Positions 24,111 through 36,579 of a stretch of 64,000 nucleotides of DNA are shown in pieces. The translations under genes and the position numbers were made by a program. Source of the stretch: Myotis daubentonii (Eukaryota > Chordata > Mammalia > Chiroptera > Vespertilionidae); the NCBI RefSeq assembly GCF_963259705.1, contig NC_081849.1, positions 60,732,093 through 60,796,092 on the forward strand, in the 5' to 3' direction. The notes beneath the pieces are model-generated. The model was not told the origin of the DNA, made no database searches, and was given only the letters and a program-made list of their open reading frames with translations. How positions within the stretch are numbered: the stretch's first letter is position 1; each line of letters opens with the position of its first letter.

Positions 24111-25407
24111 CTTTAAAATGCAGGCCCCAGTTTGACATATTTATAAACTCCTGCTTCCTTGTTCCTTACATCCACATCCATTCGGCTTCTGTGGTAGTTG
24201 GGAAAGCTATCTTTGGGTTGAGTCCTATCTGTTTTACAGCAAGAGACATAGCACTTCCGGTTTAAATTTCTTCATCATTTTGCTCATTCAGCTGTTCAGA
24301 GTTTGCTTACTGCCACAGCCCTTGTGGAAAGCGTCTTATATTTCCCAATTATGGAATTGGAATAGATACCTGAAACACATGGGGGGGGGGGGGGGACGGG
24401 AGAAACAATTCAACTTCAGAATTGCTGTTTCTGTATTTGATGCTAAACCGAAGGAAGTGTGATGCAACAGAATATTGATAATTAACAAATGAACTGATTT
24501 CCTCTCTAATGCAGATTATTCTAGCTAAGTGAGGCATAGCAGCAGCCTGCCCGTGCAACCCAAAGTCTTGATGTGTAGTCTTCCTTTGGGAGAACATATC
24601 CTGGCAATGTACCTAACTATGTCGTCCAAAGATTTCAATTTGTTACTTGTGTGAAGTAGAAAAGCCCCACTTTGAGCTCAAAGCATGGGAGTATGATTTC
24701 CCAAGATCCACAGCTTTTGCCTGTGCCTGGTAAGACGGTGCAGTGAAGTATTTTTAGTTCATGCAAATCAAGTAATTATGAGCTTTATGAGTACCAGCTT
24801 TATGCCAGCAAACGCCGGTTTGCATGTGCCAATTTGGGGCAGCGCGAATGTTCCCCACAAGTCTGAAGCTGCTTTGAAGTTGAGCATTTCTGGTTAACCT
24901 ACTGAGATATGCCTGAGAAACTCCACCTACCAAAATAGAGCAGACCCCTTTGGAGCACAATTGTCTTTTCGTCTCTTATCTGTACTTGGAAATTAGCAAC
25001 TTACTAATATGCTTCAATAATTTCTTCTCTGACGCATGGAATGCACTATCCAAGTCTGAACTAAAGGTTATATATGCTTTGTTCCTATATCCTACCTGTT
25101 AAATTACCTGATAAGTGAGCATGGAGCTCATGCTGCATTGTAGGACAGACACCAGCAGCAGAGCAGGACGGGCATCTGTGAGCCCTCACCTTCTTCAATT
25201 AGCGAGACGCCAGCCCGCAGAGGTGATGTGGGGACGTGAAGTGACACAATGGACATGAAGCATACAGGACCAGTGCAGAAAATGGAAGATGCTCAATAAA
25301 AGTTCGTTCCCATCCTTGCTCTGGAAACAACTTTGAAGCTTCATAGACTAAGGTTGGGTCTTCAACCCCCTCCCTAATTTGCATTTCCCCCATTTCTACC
25401 CATGATC
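24111..25407. other. Unique sequence
   Basis: There is a G-run at 24381-24395. Nothing else is recognised. Confidence 0.4.
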
Positions 25408-25415
25408 CTCTAGGA

Positions 25416-25638
25416 CAGTGGTTCTCAACCTTCCTAATGCCGTGACCCTTTAATACAGTTCCTCATGTTGTGTTGACCCCCAATTTCATTGTTACAAATT
25501 GAACATCATTAAAGCATAGTGATTAATCACAAAAACAATAGGTAATTATATATGTGTTTTCCGATGGTCTTAGGCGACCCCTGTGAAAGGGTCGTTCGAC
25601 CCCCAAAGGGGTCGCGACCCACCGGTTGAGAACCGCTG
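25416..25638 (+). mobile_element. Non-autonomous hAT transposon, internally deleted
   Basis: Termini are CAGTGGTTCTC and GAGAACCGCTG, flanked by exact 8-bp CTCTAGGA at 25408-25415 and 25639-25646. Compared with the 425-733 copy it lacks the part equivalent to about 493-580, joined at GACCCCCAATTTCATTG. Confidence 0.9.
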
Positions 25639-25693
25639 CTCTAGGATGTTACCAGGGAAGCTGTTTTCTCTGGGTATGTTGGAATGCTGAGAT

Positions 25694-25756
25694 TAAGAAC
25701 ATCTAGGAGCTCCAGTGGCGCAATCGGTTAGCGCGCGGTACTTATAAGAACATCTA
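25694..25756 (+). pseudogene. tRNA-Ile(UAU) 5'-half retropseudogene with target duplications
   Basis: Bases 25709-25746 read as the first 38 nt of eukaryotic tRNA-Ile(UAU). They include the acceptor 5' strand GCTCCAG, the D-arm GCGCAATCGGTTAGCGC, the anticodon 5' strand, and a loop with anticodon TAT at 25743-25745. The tRNA stops right after the anticodon loop: there is no intron, T-arm, CCA or poly(A). A 12-bp duplication, TAAGAACATCTA, flanks it at 25694-25705 and 25745-25756, with GGA before the tRNA start. The right copy overlaps the tRNA end by TA, which suggests priming by microhomology. It is non-functional as a tRNA. Confidence 0.85.
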
Positions 25757-26149
25757 AACATCCCAGGAAAAGCCAGATTAGTCAGCTCCAGGCCATCTCA
25801 AAGCTGTGAACACTGATGTTGGCATCATCCAGGCTTCCTGGGTGCTCTATCCTTTCTTCTGTTCCCTTTTCGTTTTTCCTAGTGGTACCTTAAAAGTAAT
25901 TTGTCAATCTTAATGGAATTCCAGTTATGATTGCTGTCATAAGGAGTGAATATAACTTGAAACCAAGAAAAGAATTATGCTATACTCACCAAGAGACAAG
26001 CTAATGCTGATTAGGAAAGATAACTAGGAAATGAATGAAGTCATGAGTGTCTTAACACGAAAGTTGCCATTTGAATAACAGCACAAAGTACACCTTAGTT
26101 AAGTCCTTCTTTGTCTCTCTGCTGTTTCCTCTTTCTTCTGTCTCCCTCC
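25757..26149. other. Unique sequence
   Basis: Nothing is recognised. Confidence 0.45.
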
Positions 26150-26428
26150 CTCTTCTCCTCCATCTCTCTCCTTCTCTCCTCCATCTCTCTCCTTCTCTCC
26201 TCCATGTCTCTCCTCCATCTCTCTCCTTCACTCCTCCATTTTCTTTTCTCCTCCATCTCTCTCCTTCTCTCCTCCATCTCTCTCCTTGTCTCCTCCATCT
26301 CTCTCCTTCACTCCTCCATTTCCTTTTCTCCTCCATCTCTCTCCTTCTCTCCTCCATCTCTCTCCTTGTCTCCTCCATCTCTCTCCTTCTCTCCTCCATC
26401 TCTCTCCTTCTCTCCTCCATCTCTCTCT
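26150..26428. repeat. 21-bp minisatellite (CTCCTCCATCTCTCTCCTTCT)n-like
   Basis: About a dozen 21-bp pyrimidine-rich units with small indels. Because 21 divides by three, all six frames stay open: the minus strand gives Met-Glu-Glu-Arg-Arg-Arg-Glu repeats and the plus strand Leu/Ser/Pro repeats. No start context or splice site supports translation. Confidence 0.9.
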
Positions 26429-27924
26429 ACTCTTCTGAAGATGTGTCTCCATCTCACTGTCTCCGACTCTCCCACTGTGCATGTTTCTCCATGTCTGTTC
26501 ACTCTCTCCCTCTGAAACCCCAGGATGTAAATTAAAAAATCAAAGTTGAGTATATGAATGTTAGAAAATTTTAACATTATAATTTATAATGATTTGCTTT
26601 TCCAAGAAATAGCTGTGAATTCATAAACTCACTCTCAGAGTCTCCCAATCTACCAGGAACCGGGGTGTCAAGAAGCACTTGGCCATCACAGACAGCAAAC
26701 GCTGAGCCATCTCCTGAGCTGCTCTGCCAATGTCAGCATTCATGCTTAGGAGGAGTCAGCAGAGAGGGGTGGGAAAGAACAAGGCCAAGGTCAAGCCACT
26801 CACCCTCCTCTTCCCGCCCAGCTCTCCTCCTACCTTGCACTGATTACTGTACTGTGTGTCAGAGGTACTCCCAGGGGCCTAGAGCCATCATCTCATCCAG
26901 AAGACACATAAATTCCACCCAGGTAGTTCTGAAATCACCCAGCTGATCATTCAATTTATATACAGTATCAAGTGTTCATTTCACAGCCGCTATTTCAGCC
27001 CCACTGACCTACCGGTCCTTGACACGACGTGCTTTGCCAGGGCCCTTCAGTGATGTAAAGGTAACTTTTTAGCACTCGCAGAAAAAGCAATTGAAGTTCA
27101 TTTGTCACCGATTACCAGGCCCCATCAGAAAGGAAGATGCTGGAAAGCCGGCATCGGGCAGTTTTCAAATGTCCATTTGCTGTCAATGGAAAGAGCCAGC
27201 TGTGGCGACGAGGGGACAGGTTAGTCCCGTAGGACTCATCCTGTTTCTCAGGAGGCTCTGCTGCATGGCTGTGGGGTCCCTAAGAGCACACTGCCACCAC
27301 CAGAACATCCAGCTATCTGGCCGCGTCTCCAGAAGATTTTTATTAGTTTTCTCATTTCTCATCTCAGATTTCTCATTTCATGTTCTGCACAGTCCAGTAG
27401 TGGAGGGCTGTCTGCAGAGGGGGATTGCTGGTGGCCTGGCAACAGAAGAGGGGGAGCCAAGTTTGAATTGAACTTTGGTAGAAGGAAGTGACTTCCAAGC
27501 ATGGGAAGGGGTGGGGTTAGGGTTGCCTGTGCCCGTACAGGTCAAGGGTTTGGGATTAGGTTTAAGCTCATCAACGTGATCTCACCAGCCTTTATCTTCC
27601 CCAGGCACCTGCTCCCTCCTCTCCCCTCCCAGGCTGGGCCCTTTGCCTCAGTGTGGGGCAACTGAAGGGCCCCCCAGGTCGCCAGCTCAGGTGGGGCTGA
27701 CCGAGGCTTTTCCTGCACCTGGGTTGCAGTTCCATTCCTCCCTCTGCAAACCCTGAGCTCTTCACATCCCGAAAGGTATTGATCCCAAGAGATTTGACAA
27801 ACTTCCAGTTGGTAAACTCCCATCTGCTTCCCAGAACCCGACCTCAGACCCTTACTTATATAGTCACAAAATATGTCATCATTCCCCAGTGCTGCTCCCA
27901 GTCATCGCTGTGTTCACAACACAT
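26429..27924. other. Unique sequence
   Basis: Nothing is recognised. Confidence 0.4.
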
Positions 27925-28005
27925 GGGAGCCAGAAAAGTGAAGTGACTCTCAGAGAAGGGCTGGACCAGAGGCAGAATCTAAATTCCTGACTCCTGGCCC
28001 AAGCC
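27925..28005 (-). mobile_element. Probable MIR fragment
   Basis: AAGTGAAGTGACTCTCAGAG followed by GCAGAATCTAAATTCCTGAC fits the reversed MIR core. It is short and diverged. Confidence 0.4.
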
Positions 28006-29194
28006 TCCTACAGGCGCATTAGTGAGAGTTGTAAAGGTGTTCCTACATGACCATCCCAGGAAAGTCTCCCCTGAGACTACTCCTCTTTATTGCCCCACCT
28101 TCCCCCATTCCTTGCTATTTCCTTAGTTGTTTGTCTTTTCCCCTCCCCCAAACTTGCTTTTCCTAGCCCCTCCACCTCCGGCCTGCAATGCTTTCTTTAC
28201 AACAGCAATGAGGGAAGGGGCAGGAAGTACACAGGCTCCCTGGGACACTAGTACTTTGGCCCTTGAGACCTCCTTGCCCTCGTTGTAGCTTCTCTGCAGA
28301 GAGCCCAGAAGGGCATGGTGACGAGGAAGGTCTCTGGCGCTCTGGCGATGCGTCACTGACCCTGTGTTCTAGACCCCTCATTCTTCTCTCACAGCAGAAT
28401 TTCGTCAGAGCCAGGGCCCCAATCTTCTTTGCTTGCAGAGGGCAAGAAGTTTCTCAAGCTAATTAACTGTAAAAGCATGGGGCGGTTGGGACACCCAGTA
28501 ATTCTGTACAACTATTACAATGTTCTTGGGTCTCTTCACCACCTTTACAATGCCCTCCAGTATCCCCAGGGACCAGTAGCGGCTGGGGGTGGAAATGTTT
28601 CTGCACACGGAAATGAAAAGCCTCGGGGGATCTATTCTTCGCCTCCGTGCTCTGAGGCCGCAGGGGATTCCCACTCGCCCTGCAAATCCTCTGGACTGAT
28701 TGGCAAGCGTGGCTCATACCAATTAGCTTTTTTGAGCAGCCTCAGGACAGGTGTTTGCGGAGCCAAAGATTCGTAGCTACTGTGTTTTGTTTTTTAGCCT
28801 TAATTTTTTTCTTTTTTTTCTATTCTTTATATGCTATTGACAAAATGCTGGAACACAGAGTTGCAGATCCACCTGCCTCCTGATGATTTCAATCCATGCA
28901 TGTCTTCCTGCAAAAGGTGTTTCCGCAGAGAGTGCACACAGGTTGGAAAGTGTGGAAAGAGCAGAGGCACTTGTCTGTGGCCATATGGCCCCTTATTGTT
29001 CTCCCCCTTGTCACGGAGGTAGACCAGCCAGAGAAGGCACTCACAGCTGGTCCTTTGGCCTCTCCTGGGCCCCAAGGCAGTATTATGGTCTGGGAAAATA
29101 TCCTACTCTGACCAGGATTCAGTGTACATATGTGTGGTATTTTATCAAATCTCATTGAAATCTAAACGACCTTTAAAAAAAAAAGAAAAGAAAA
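28006..29194. other. Unique sequence
   Basis: Repeat-free; the block 28430-28790 is the most distinctive. Confidence 0.4.
28430..28790. promoter_or_regulatory. Candidate conserved non-coding element
   Basis: The block contains CAAGCTAATTAACTG, CCAGTAATTCTG and GGACTGATTGGCAAG, among other homeodomain-like and CCAAT-like sites, in unique sequence. The regulatory role is inferred. Confidence 0.25.
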
Positions 29195-29352
29195 GGTGCC
29201 TCGCCAGGTGGCTCAGTTGGTTGGAGCTTTGTCCTGTACCTCAAAAGGTTGTGGGTTTGATTCCCAGTCAGGGCACATACCTAGGTTGTAGGTTTGACTC
29301 CTCACCTGGGAGCATACAGGAGGCAACCAGTCGATGTTTCTCTCTCTCCTCC

Positions 29353-29396
<44 letters not shown>

Positions 29397-29420
29397 ATAA
29401 ACATATCGAGTGAGGATTTT
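29195..29420 (+). mobile_element. VES SINE with (CT)n
   Basis: GTGCCTCGCCAGGTGGCTCAG head, GATTCCCAGTCAGGGC B-box area, (TC)n at 29356-29390 and an AAATCAATAAACATATC tail followed by GTGAGGATTTTTTAAAAAG. A-rich AAAAGAAAAGG on both sides is a plausible target duplication. Confidence 0.85.
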
Positions 29421-29584
29421 TTAAAAAGAAAAGGCTTAGACTTCTTATTTGTTTCCTGAATTTTTTCATTTGTATATATTTTGGGAGGGTAGCATTCCAA
29501 AAACCTACATATAGAAGTGTTTTTTCTGTGCCATATAAACCCCCCAGGAGTCCAGGTATGGTCCTCTCAGATCTTCTACCATCC

Positions 29585-29765
29585 TGAAAGGCAGGGGTTA
29601 AAAACGCGGGAGCCAGATTTCTTGGGTTCACGTCTTCCCTCTGCCAGTCACTGGCCTTGTGACCTTGGGCAAGTTACTCAACCTCTCTGTTCCTCAGTTT
29701 CCTCATCTGCAAAATGAGGATCCTTAAAGTAGGGTTATTATCAAGATTAAGTATATTCATTTATT
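29585..29765 (+). mobile_element. MIR SINE
   Basis: GTGACCTTGGGCAAGTTACTC, CCTCAGTTTCCTCATCTGC and AAAATGAGGATCC match the MIR consensus closely. Confidence 0.85.
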
Positions 29766-31879
29766 TTGAAGACCTTGCAACAAAGGTTGGCATAGAAATC
29801 ATACTTACATGTTATATGTGAGTTTCCTATCATTGCTCTTATCTGTTCCCAGTCGGTTACAGCCACAGATTTTAAAACCACTGTCTTTTGTGTTGCCTGA
29901 CTACATTTGTGGCAGAGAGAGAAAAGCAAGAGGCCCTTTTCAACACTGACATATCATCCATTTCACAAATCTTTTTGTATATTAAGCAAGGAAATTAGAA
30001 GGTAAGTGCCCACTGTTTTTAAACTTGGAATGAGGTATTTTTAAACAGTTTTCAATTTACTTAAGACTTTTAACACAGCTAATATTAGTAGGAACTGAAT
30101 GTCTGAGAATGAGGTTAGTGTTCTGCATAAACCCTGCTTTAAAAAGCTCACACGAAGGGTCAAAGACCAGGAAATGCTCTCACAATAATTCTCATTTTCA
30201 GCTGAATTGGACATGGCAACAAGAATGCAGGCCTGAATCACAGTCTGTCCCAGGAGCCTTTAACTTTGCATCATAATGACCTGCGGCCTAACAGCAGCAC
30301 ATTGCAAGTGGTTTCAAAGGAGAAACTTTAATTTATATTACACCAGTATTATAACTTAAGCAGCTCCTTTGGAAAGCAAAACCTAAAACCTCATCATTCG
30401 TGTGATGGCTCCTAAATGCATCCCTTTACATTTTACCTGTAAAACGCTCTGTGTTTGCTGACAGGTTAAATGTATACTATACACAGAGAGCCAACACGTT
30501 TCTTTGTAACACCGCAGCAATCTTACTAGTTTTAGCAGCATTCTTATTATTTTAAGCTGTCTCCATTGTCTTCTAAACACCATAATTAGAAGCCAAAAGG
30601 CTTACAGCAACCAAACCCAATAAAGTCTCTTTATGAACAAAATAGTATTCAGTGGCTCTTCCACAAGCGACCGGTGTAGTCCGACACAAGGGAGCCTCTG
30701 CCTTCCTGCCTATTGAGGGCTCCAGGTTTGTACAAAGTTTCCCCACTCCATGTTATGGAGCAACTCCATTCAAGTTTTAGTTTCTTGGTCATAATTCTTT
30801 TCTGACCATCCCTTTGTTTCATTTTGTGCAACTCTCATTTTCCTTAAAGACGTAGCAAAGAAAACCTATGTGCTAGACAGAGTTCAGAGCATCTCTTCTT
30901 GGCAGAGTGGTATTTTGTGAATGAGTTGAATGAGAGAGTCAGTGAGCAGAGAGCTGAAATAAACTGCTTCACTAAAGAGAGAAGAGAGTGGGTGATGTTA
31001 GGGCCTAAGAAAATATTTCCCCTATCAGGTCAATGATTTTTAACTTCATGCTTATCTTCTTTTTCCATTTGATTCTAATTGTCCTGAACTCTGTCCAAAA
31101 GTGAACTCTTGTCAGAAATTAGACATTGGCAGTCATTCACACCTGAGTATAAATTAGTACACCCCTTCCCCCCCCCCCTCCCCCCATAAAGAAAAGGAGG
31201 AAGCAGAGGGTTCTAGATATCTAATAAGGGTTGGAGAAAAAAAGTTCAAAGAAAAACTAAGTTAGAAAAATTAGAAAATAAATCTATTCTTATGTTTTAC
31301 CTGGGATTGTTGCTCACCTGAATCCCTTGCTTCAGTACATTGCCATGTCTTTTTGTGTTGGCCTGGAATATTAGGAGAGGAGACATGAAGTATGTTCTGG
31401 CATCCCATAGCTATTTCAGCAAACACTTTCCCACCACCAGGAGACACAGAAGCTGCTTGGTTATAAAGTATTCTCATTCAACCAAGCACGTGAAATGTGA
31501 AAATAAATCTTGGGATTTTTTTTCTTTATTTTATATTCTGCTGATGAAACACTGAACTCTAAAAATAGGCATGTCTCGATTGCTTTAATAAATCTACTTA
31601 TGTTTCATATATTTTCAAGGTTCCTGACTGTTTGCTAATTATCAAGCTGTATTTCTCTTATTTCTCTAATCTTTGGAGCACAATAAAGCATATCAGTCAG
31701 CATAAACCTCGGGGAAGCTGCTTATCTCTGAAATCCCATCTCAACTGTTGGGATGCTGGGTGGCCTTGCCAGGGCAGTCCAAGTGGGCAGCGCTCCTTTC
31801 CCCTTCTCATTTTGAGACTGAGTCTAGATTCAGATTCTCTTTTTCCCTTTTTTCTTCTCTGACACCTCTCTCCAGAAAT
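29766..31879. other. Unique sequence
   Basis: A C-rich run lies at 31163-31187; the candidate element at 30240-30640 is listed separately. Nothing else is recognised. Confidence 0.4.
30240..30640. promoter_or_regulatory. Candidate conserved non-coding element
   Basis: The repeat-free block is dense in TTTAATTTATATTAC, TTTACATTTTACC and CACCATAATTAGAAG, and contains an imperfect GTATACTATACAC palindrome. The role is inferred from texture only. Confidence 0.2.
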
Positions 31880-31928
31880 ACACACACATGCACACGTGCG
31901 CACACACACACAAACACACACACACACT
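31880..31928 (+). repeat. (CA)n microsatellite, imperfect
   Basis: CA units are interrupted by TG, CG and AA. Confidence 0.9.
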
Positions 31929-33370
31929 TAGCAAGGACGGAGCCTGCTTATGAAACCAGGGGGATGATACCCATCCAATTAAAAAGACAGTGTCTTTTAG
32001 AGCTATTCTCCTCTCTAAGGCAGTATGTTCATAATTTACTTTGAGATGTGTCCTTAAGTCAGGGTCCTACCAGGGAGGTGGGGAACCCGACCCACTGGTG
32101 TGAAGACCTCTGGGGACATTGCCAGGAACATGCTGTGAGGACAGGCTCCTCAAGTGCTTTGTAAGCCACTGCCCTGGGCATCCTGTTCTCTAAAGAAAGG
32201 AGCACTTATCCTAAAATAATGGCATATTTAAGCCTAAAATCTCTCTCGAAAGATAGATGCATTATCACCCATGTTCCTGGGTCTGGCACAGAGAGAAGGT
32301 AAAGGAGGAGACTTTATTTCTACTCTACTGTTTTTTTCTCACACCTGCTTTCACTGCTCATAGTTCCTGAGGGCAGAGGTCAACCTGTGTGCTCTGGGGG
32401 ATGAAGGATGGGGATACCCAGCAAGCCCAGCAGACCCAATGGACACTGCCCTTCCCCAGCTCATTGTGATGGCAGAGGGCGGGCCTTCACCTTCCTGCTG
32501 TGCCTGCCACAGGGGCCACAGGGCTCAGCCTCGGGGATGCTCAAGATCTCCCCAGCCGTCCCCAAACAGAGTTCTTCCTGACTTAACTGAAAAAACAACA
32601 AGAAGAAATAGAACTGCTACATCCACTAGCTTTATTTTAAAACATAAAATAAAATGTAAATACGTGCTAAACTCAAAGATTTTTCCTTTTCGTCTACAGT
32701 TGTTCCTATAGCAATTCCGCAGAAATGCTGCTATTCACCTGTGAATACTGCGTATCCCAGATGTCCCATCCTGGTTGTGCTAAACACTGGACACAGAGCG
32801 CGAACAGAGGAAACCATGAGAGTAAAGCAGGAGCTGGAAACACCCGCTGAGACTCTGAGAAAAAGATGTCCTCCTAAACATGTGCCTGCCTCTGTGGTGC
32901 TGAAGAAATGAGGTGCTGGTCAATGAACCTGGATGAATTGCCCTGATTTTATTCACAGACTCACATAAGACAATATGCGATTACAGTGATTAGAGGTTTG
33001 CATAGATTTCAAAATACCTTTTCAAATTATTGAACACAGACTGGCCCGCTCCTCTCTTTCTTCCCAGGGCTTTGAGCCACTTGGAGCCAAAAGATTGATC
33101 AGATTTTTTTTCCAGTCCTGACATCACGCGGTTTTGAAATCTACTCTAACTCAAAGGTCCAAAGTGCATTTTAAAGATTTTAATACAGGGTTCAGCTGCC
33201 AAAGCCACCCGGCCTCCTTCTATTTTGAGAAGATGGTGAGGATAAGGCATCTTAGGCTTTTGTTCCCTCGCTCCACCGAAGCTGCTGCTATCACGGTTAC
33301 AGAGCCAAAGGAGTGGCCTATTTTAACTCCTCATCTGGCCCATCAGTAGCTTTTGACAGATGACCACTCC
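31929..33370. other. Unique sequence
   Basis: Nothing is recognised. Confidence 0.4.
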
Positions 33371-34275
33371 CTCCTTGAAACCCTTTCTTAGTTTCTTTGT
33401 TTCCTCTCTTTTGATTCTTCATCACCTTCTAAACTCTTAACATCTGACTACAGCTCAGTTTTTTTTATATCTTTTCTTTATCTATACTCATTTCCTAAGT
33501 GCCATCATTCAGGCCCATGGCTTTTTAACATGCTGAGAACTCTCAAATTTATGTCTGTTCCCAGGGATGTGCCTAAGGCAGCTCGCCTGGTCCCACGAGG
33601 TCCCATTTCTTCCCAACTCTGTATTTAATGACAGTGACTTCAGGTTGGTAACTAGAAATCAGCCATGGTGAGGTATTTACACCAAAGAAACTGGCAAATA
33701 TTAGATATTGGGCCTCTTTCCCCGCTTCTCCCCCCAGAGAGCTAGTTGTTACGCACTTAGTAGCCCACCTATTTTCCTGACCTCTCTCCCTAAACTCCAG
33801 ATTTGTGTGTCCTACTGGATATCTGTCTCCCTTTGGACTCAAACATGTCCAAAACTGAACTCTCTCTCCCAACCCATTCATTCTCCCCCGGCCTTCCCCT
33901 TTCAGTAAATAGCAACTAAGAAGGTTGTATCTTTCTAGATCAGCAGTTCTCAACCTGTGGGTCGAGACCTCTTTGGCGGTCTAACAACCCTTTCACAGGG
34001 ATCACCTAAGACCATCCTGCATATCAGATATTTACATTACGATTCATAACAGTAGCAACATTACAGTTATGAAGTAGCAACGAAAATAATTTTATGGTTC
34101 GGTCACAACATGAGGAACTGTATTTAAAGGGCCAGAAGGTTGAGAACCACTGTTCTAGATGCTCAGGTCAAAAATGTATGAGTCATCTTTGACTCTGCTC
34201 TTTCTCTCATGCCATATACTCAAACTGTTAGTAAATGCTATTGATTTTTACCTTCCAAACGTATCCGGGATACTC
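33371..34275 (+). mobile_element. L2 LINE ORF fragment, interrupted by a hAT
   Basis: CTCCAGATTTGTGTG, ATGTCCAAAACTGAACTC and, after the hAT, AATGTATGAGTCATCTTTGAC follow the C-terminal reverse-transcriptase part of L2/CR1-type LINEs. The frame is broken. The hAT at 33941-34152 splits it. Confidence 0.55.
33941..34152 (-). mobile_element. Non-autonomous hAT transposon, internally deleted
   Basis: Reads in the opposite sense to the other two copies. Ends are CAGCAGTTCTC and GAGAACCACTG, flanked by exact 8-bp TTCTAGAT at 33933-33940 and 34153-34160. It lacks the part equivalent to about 577-660 of the full copy, a different deletion from the 25416 copy. Confidence 0.9.
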
Positions 34276-36575
34276 ACAATATTTACATAGGGCCCTCGCG
34301 CAGGATGTGTGGATTAGATCCAGGAAGGAGGAAAGTGGAGTTTTGCTTCCCAATAGATCTCACTAATCTAGTCAGAATTGCTTGCAGCTCTCCTCCCCTA
34401 CTCTGTCCCTCACCCAGTGGCCTTAGACCTCATGGTAAACAAGAGTCTTGTCTGCTTCACTCTAGATTAGTCTCCACTGACATGTCCTCTTATGTGCTTG
34501 TCTGAAAAAGAAATCCACAGCATGGACCATCTTCATCAGTATCTCTCCCTCCCACAGACTTACAATAACCTAGAAGGTGTATATGAATTCTTTATTTTTA
34601 CCATTTTCGTAGTTCATGCAACACAAGGCAACACATCAAACGTGGACTTCCCATGGAGCTACTGGACCTTAAGCTTCAGAGTCCCTCATTTGCTTAGGCT
34701 CAGGGAAGTCCTGGAAATGGCAGGGAGTCCTAGAGTGTTCCAGGTGGGGGAGCAGGGGAGGCCAGGCTGTCACTGCCAAGGTTAAGTCAAGGTGCCACTT
34801 ACTAAAATTTAATTTGCTGATTATATAATCTGTAAAAAGAAAGTTGTCATATGTATTACCAAAATGTTTTTGACATACTTAGGAGAGTTTTTAAAAGGCA
34901 CTCAAATCATAGTCCTGATATTTGATCACATGAGTTTAGTCCTGATTTTATTTGGACCTTCCAAATAGTTTATACCATATCATTACATGTCCTACATATG
35001 TAACTGGAATTTCAAAAACTGTCCATCAACGTAAACTCAAGGCAATAATAGGTCAAGTATTATTCTTGATTATATTAACGGCATAAAATAGAATTTCAAA
35101 AGCATCAACCATTAACATCTGCTCAACAATACTATCTTATACATTACCACTTTCCCCCCTGACATTGACCTTTTGGAAAGTTGTTCTATCTCCGTCCACA
35201 CAATAAAGGACAGAGCAGGGTCCTTCAAACTGAGAATACAGGAAAACTGCACTAACAGCCTAAGAGAATAATGTCCCGTCCTCCCCCCCCCCCCCCCCGC
35301 CGCCCCAAATTCCAGTTTTCCATTTTTGTACAATTCTAGTTGGCTAGCCTTTGAATAGTTGAAGTGCAGATGGGTCAATTCCCTTAAATATCACCCACTC
35401 TCTTGTTAATAGCCAACAACAAAACAAACAGATGGCTAAAGAATGGGTTGGGGGTGGGGGTGAAAGGCAGATGGGAAGGGAAGAATACGTGCTAAAAATA
35501 TCTCAGTTCTTGGGCTAGCAAGTTGTGTGTGCAGAACTCAGCTGGAAAAGTTCACAAGAGTTATACTTTTGGAAGGACCGTGAGATTGGATTACATCTTT
35601 AAAATAATTGTTCAAATAAGTGGACGAGCACAGTGAAGAAACCTATATTGACTTTCTGTTTACCCAGAAGGGAGAGAAAAAGCACAAAACAAGCTTTTCT
35701 TTAACTACAATGGCGATCTTCTAATAGCAGCACTGACTTGCTCCAAAATACAGGACTCGGGATGATAATCATCTTTCAGCTCAGGTTATTGCATGCAATT
35801 TTTCACATTCACTCAGCTTTCTGCACAGAGCTCTTAGTAAAGTAACTCTCTTAACAATAAAAGCTTTTATAGAGCCCATTGCAGAGGAGAGCTAACCACT
35901 CCTGTTTTTTCCTCCTTCTTCATCTTCTTTTTATTGGCTCCTTGGAATATTTATAGCTGCCTTTGTTCTCACTGAGAACTTATGCCTCTTGCTGTGTGTG
36001 GCCACTTTTGTGGTTACTGGGTAAGTGTGTGTGTATATTTGCTTGGGTGGCTGCGTCTTTGCCTATGGGATTCTATTTTTATCATCCTGTCGCTGCAACT
36101 CTTCACACTGTTTACCGAGGGACCTTCACTCCTGGACTCTTCCACTCTGAGCTGCGTGACATAAACGTTCAGGTGCCACCTTGCTCCTTCTTCCTGCTCA
36201 ACAGGTTCTCTGGTGGAGGGAGTCCTGAAGGAGCCTGGGCTTCAGGAACAAAAGCCTGGCTTCCTGAACACTGGGTGAACAGATCAGGTTCCCTGGTAAA
36301 GAGTTTCACGGGAACCAAGTTACATAAGCAGCACACGCGCAGCCTGGCTGGATCAAGATAGAACAAGGGAGCTTGTTCTCTCTCTTGGCCTCATCACAGC
36401 ACACATGGAGATGTCCCTCTTACTGCTACATTAAAGGAATGCATTTAGGCATTAACCATTGGCACCAAACTCTCCAAACTCCTATCGAACAACTCGCCTT
36501 GCCATCATAATCCCTCCTGCTATTTAAGTCCATCCTCTCATCTGAACAATAAGAGAGCGAGTGGGTGGGGATGGC
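34276..36575. other. Unique sequence
   Basis: A C-run lies at 35283-35298. The block 35560-35960 is a candidate regulatory stretch (TAAAATAATTG, TGATAATCATC, AATAAAAGC motifs). No gene is supported. Confidence 0.4.
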
Positions 36576-36579
36576 TGAC

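Noticed and set aside
25709..25746. Functional tRNA gene
   Set aside because: Only the 5' half is present; the intron, 3' half and T-arm are missing.
26150..26428. CRISPR-like array
   Set aside because: The units are contiguous tandem repeats with no spacers, in a vertebrate genome.
26052..26577. Long Glu/Arg-rich frames (M-E-E-R-R-R-E repeats) as a coiled-coil protein gene
   Set aside because: They come from a 21-bp minisatellite; open frames exist on both strands and there is no splice or start support.
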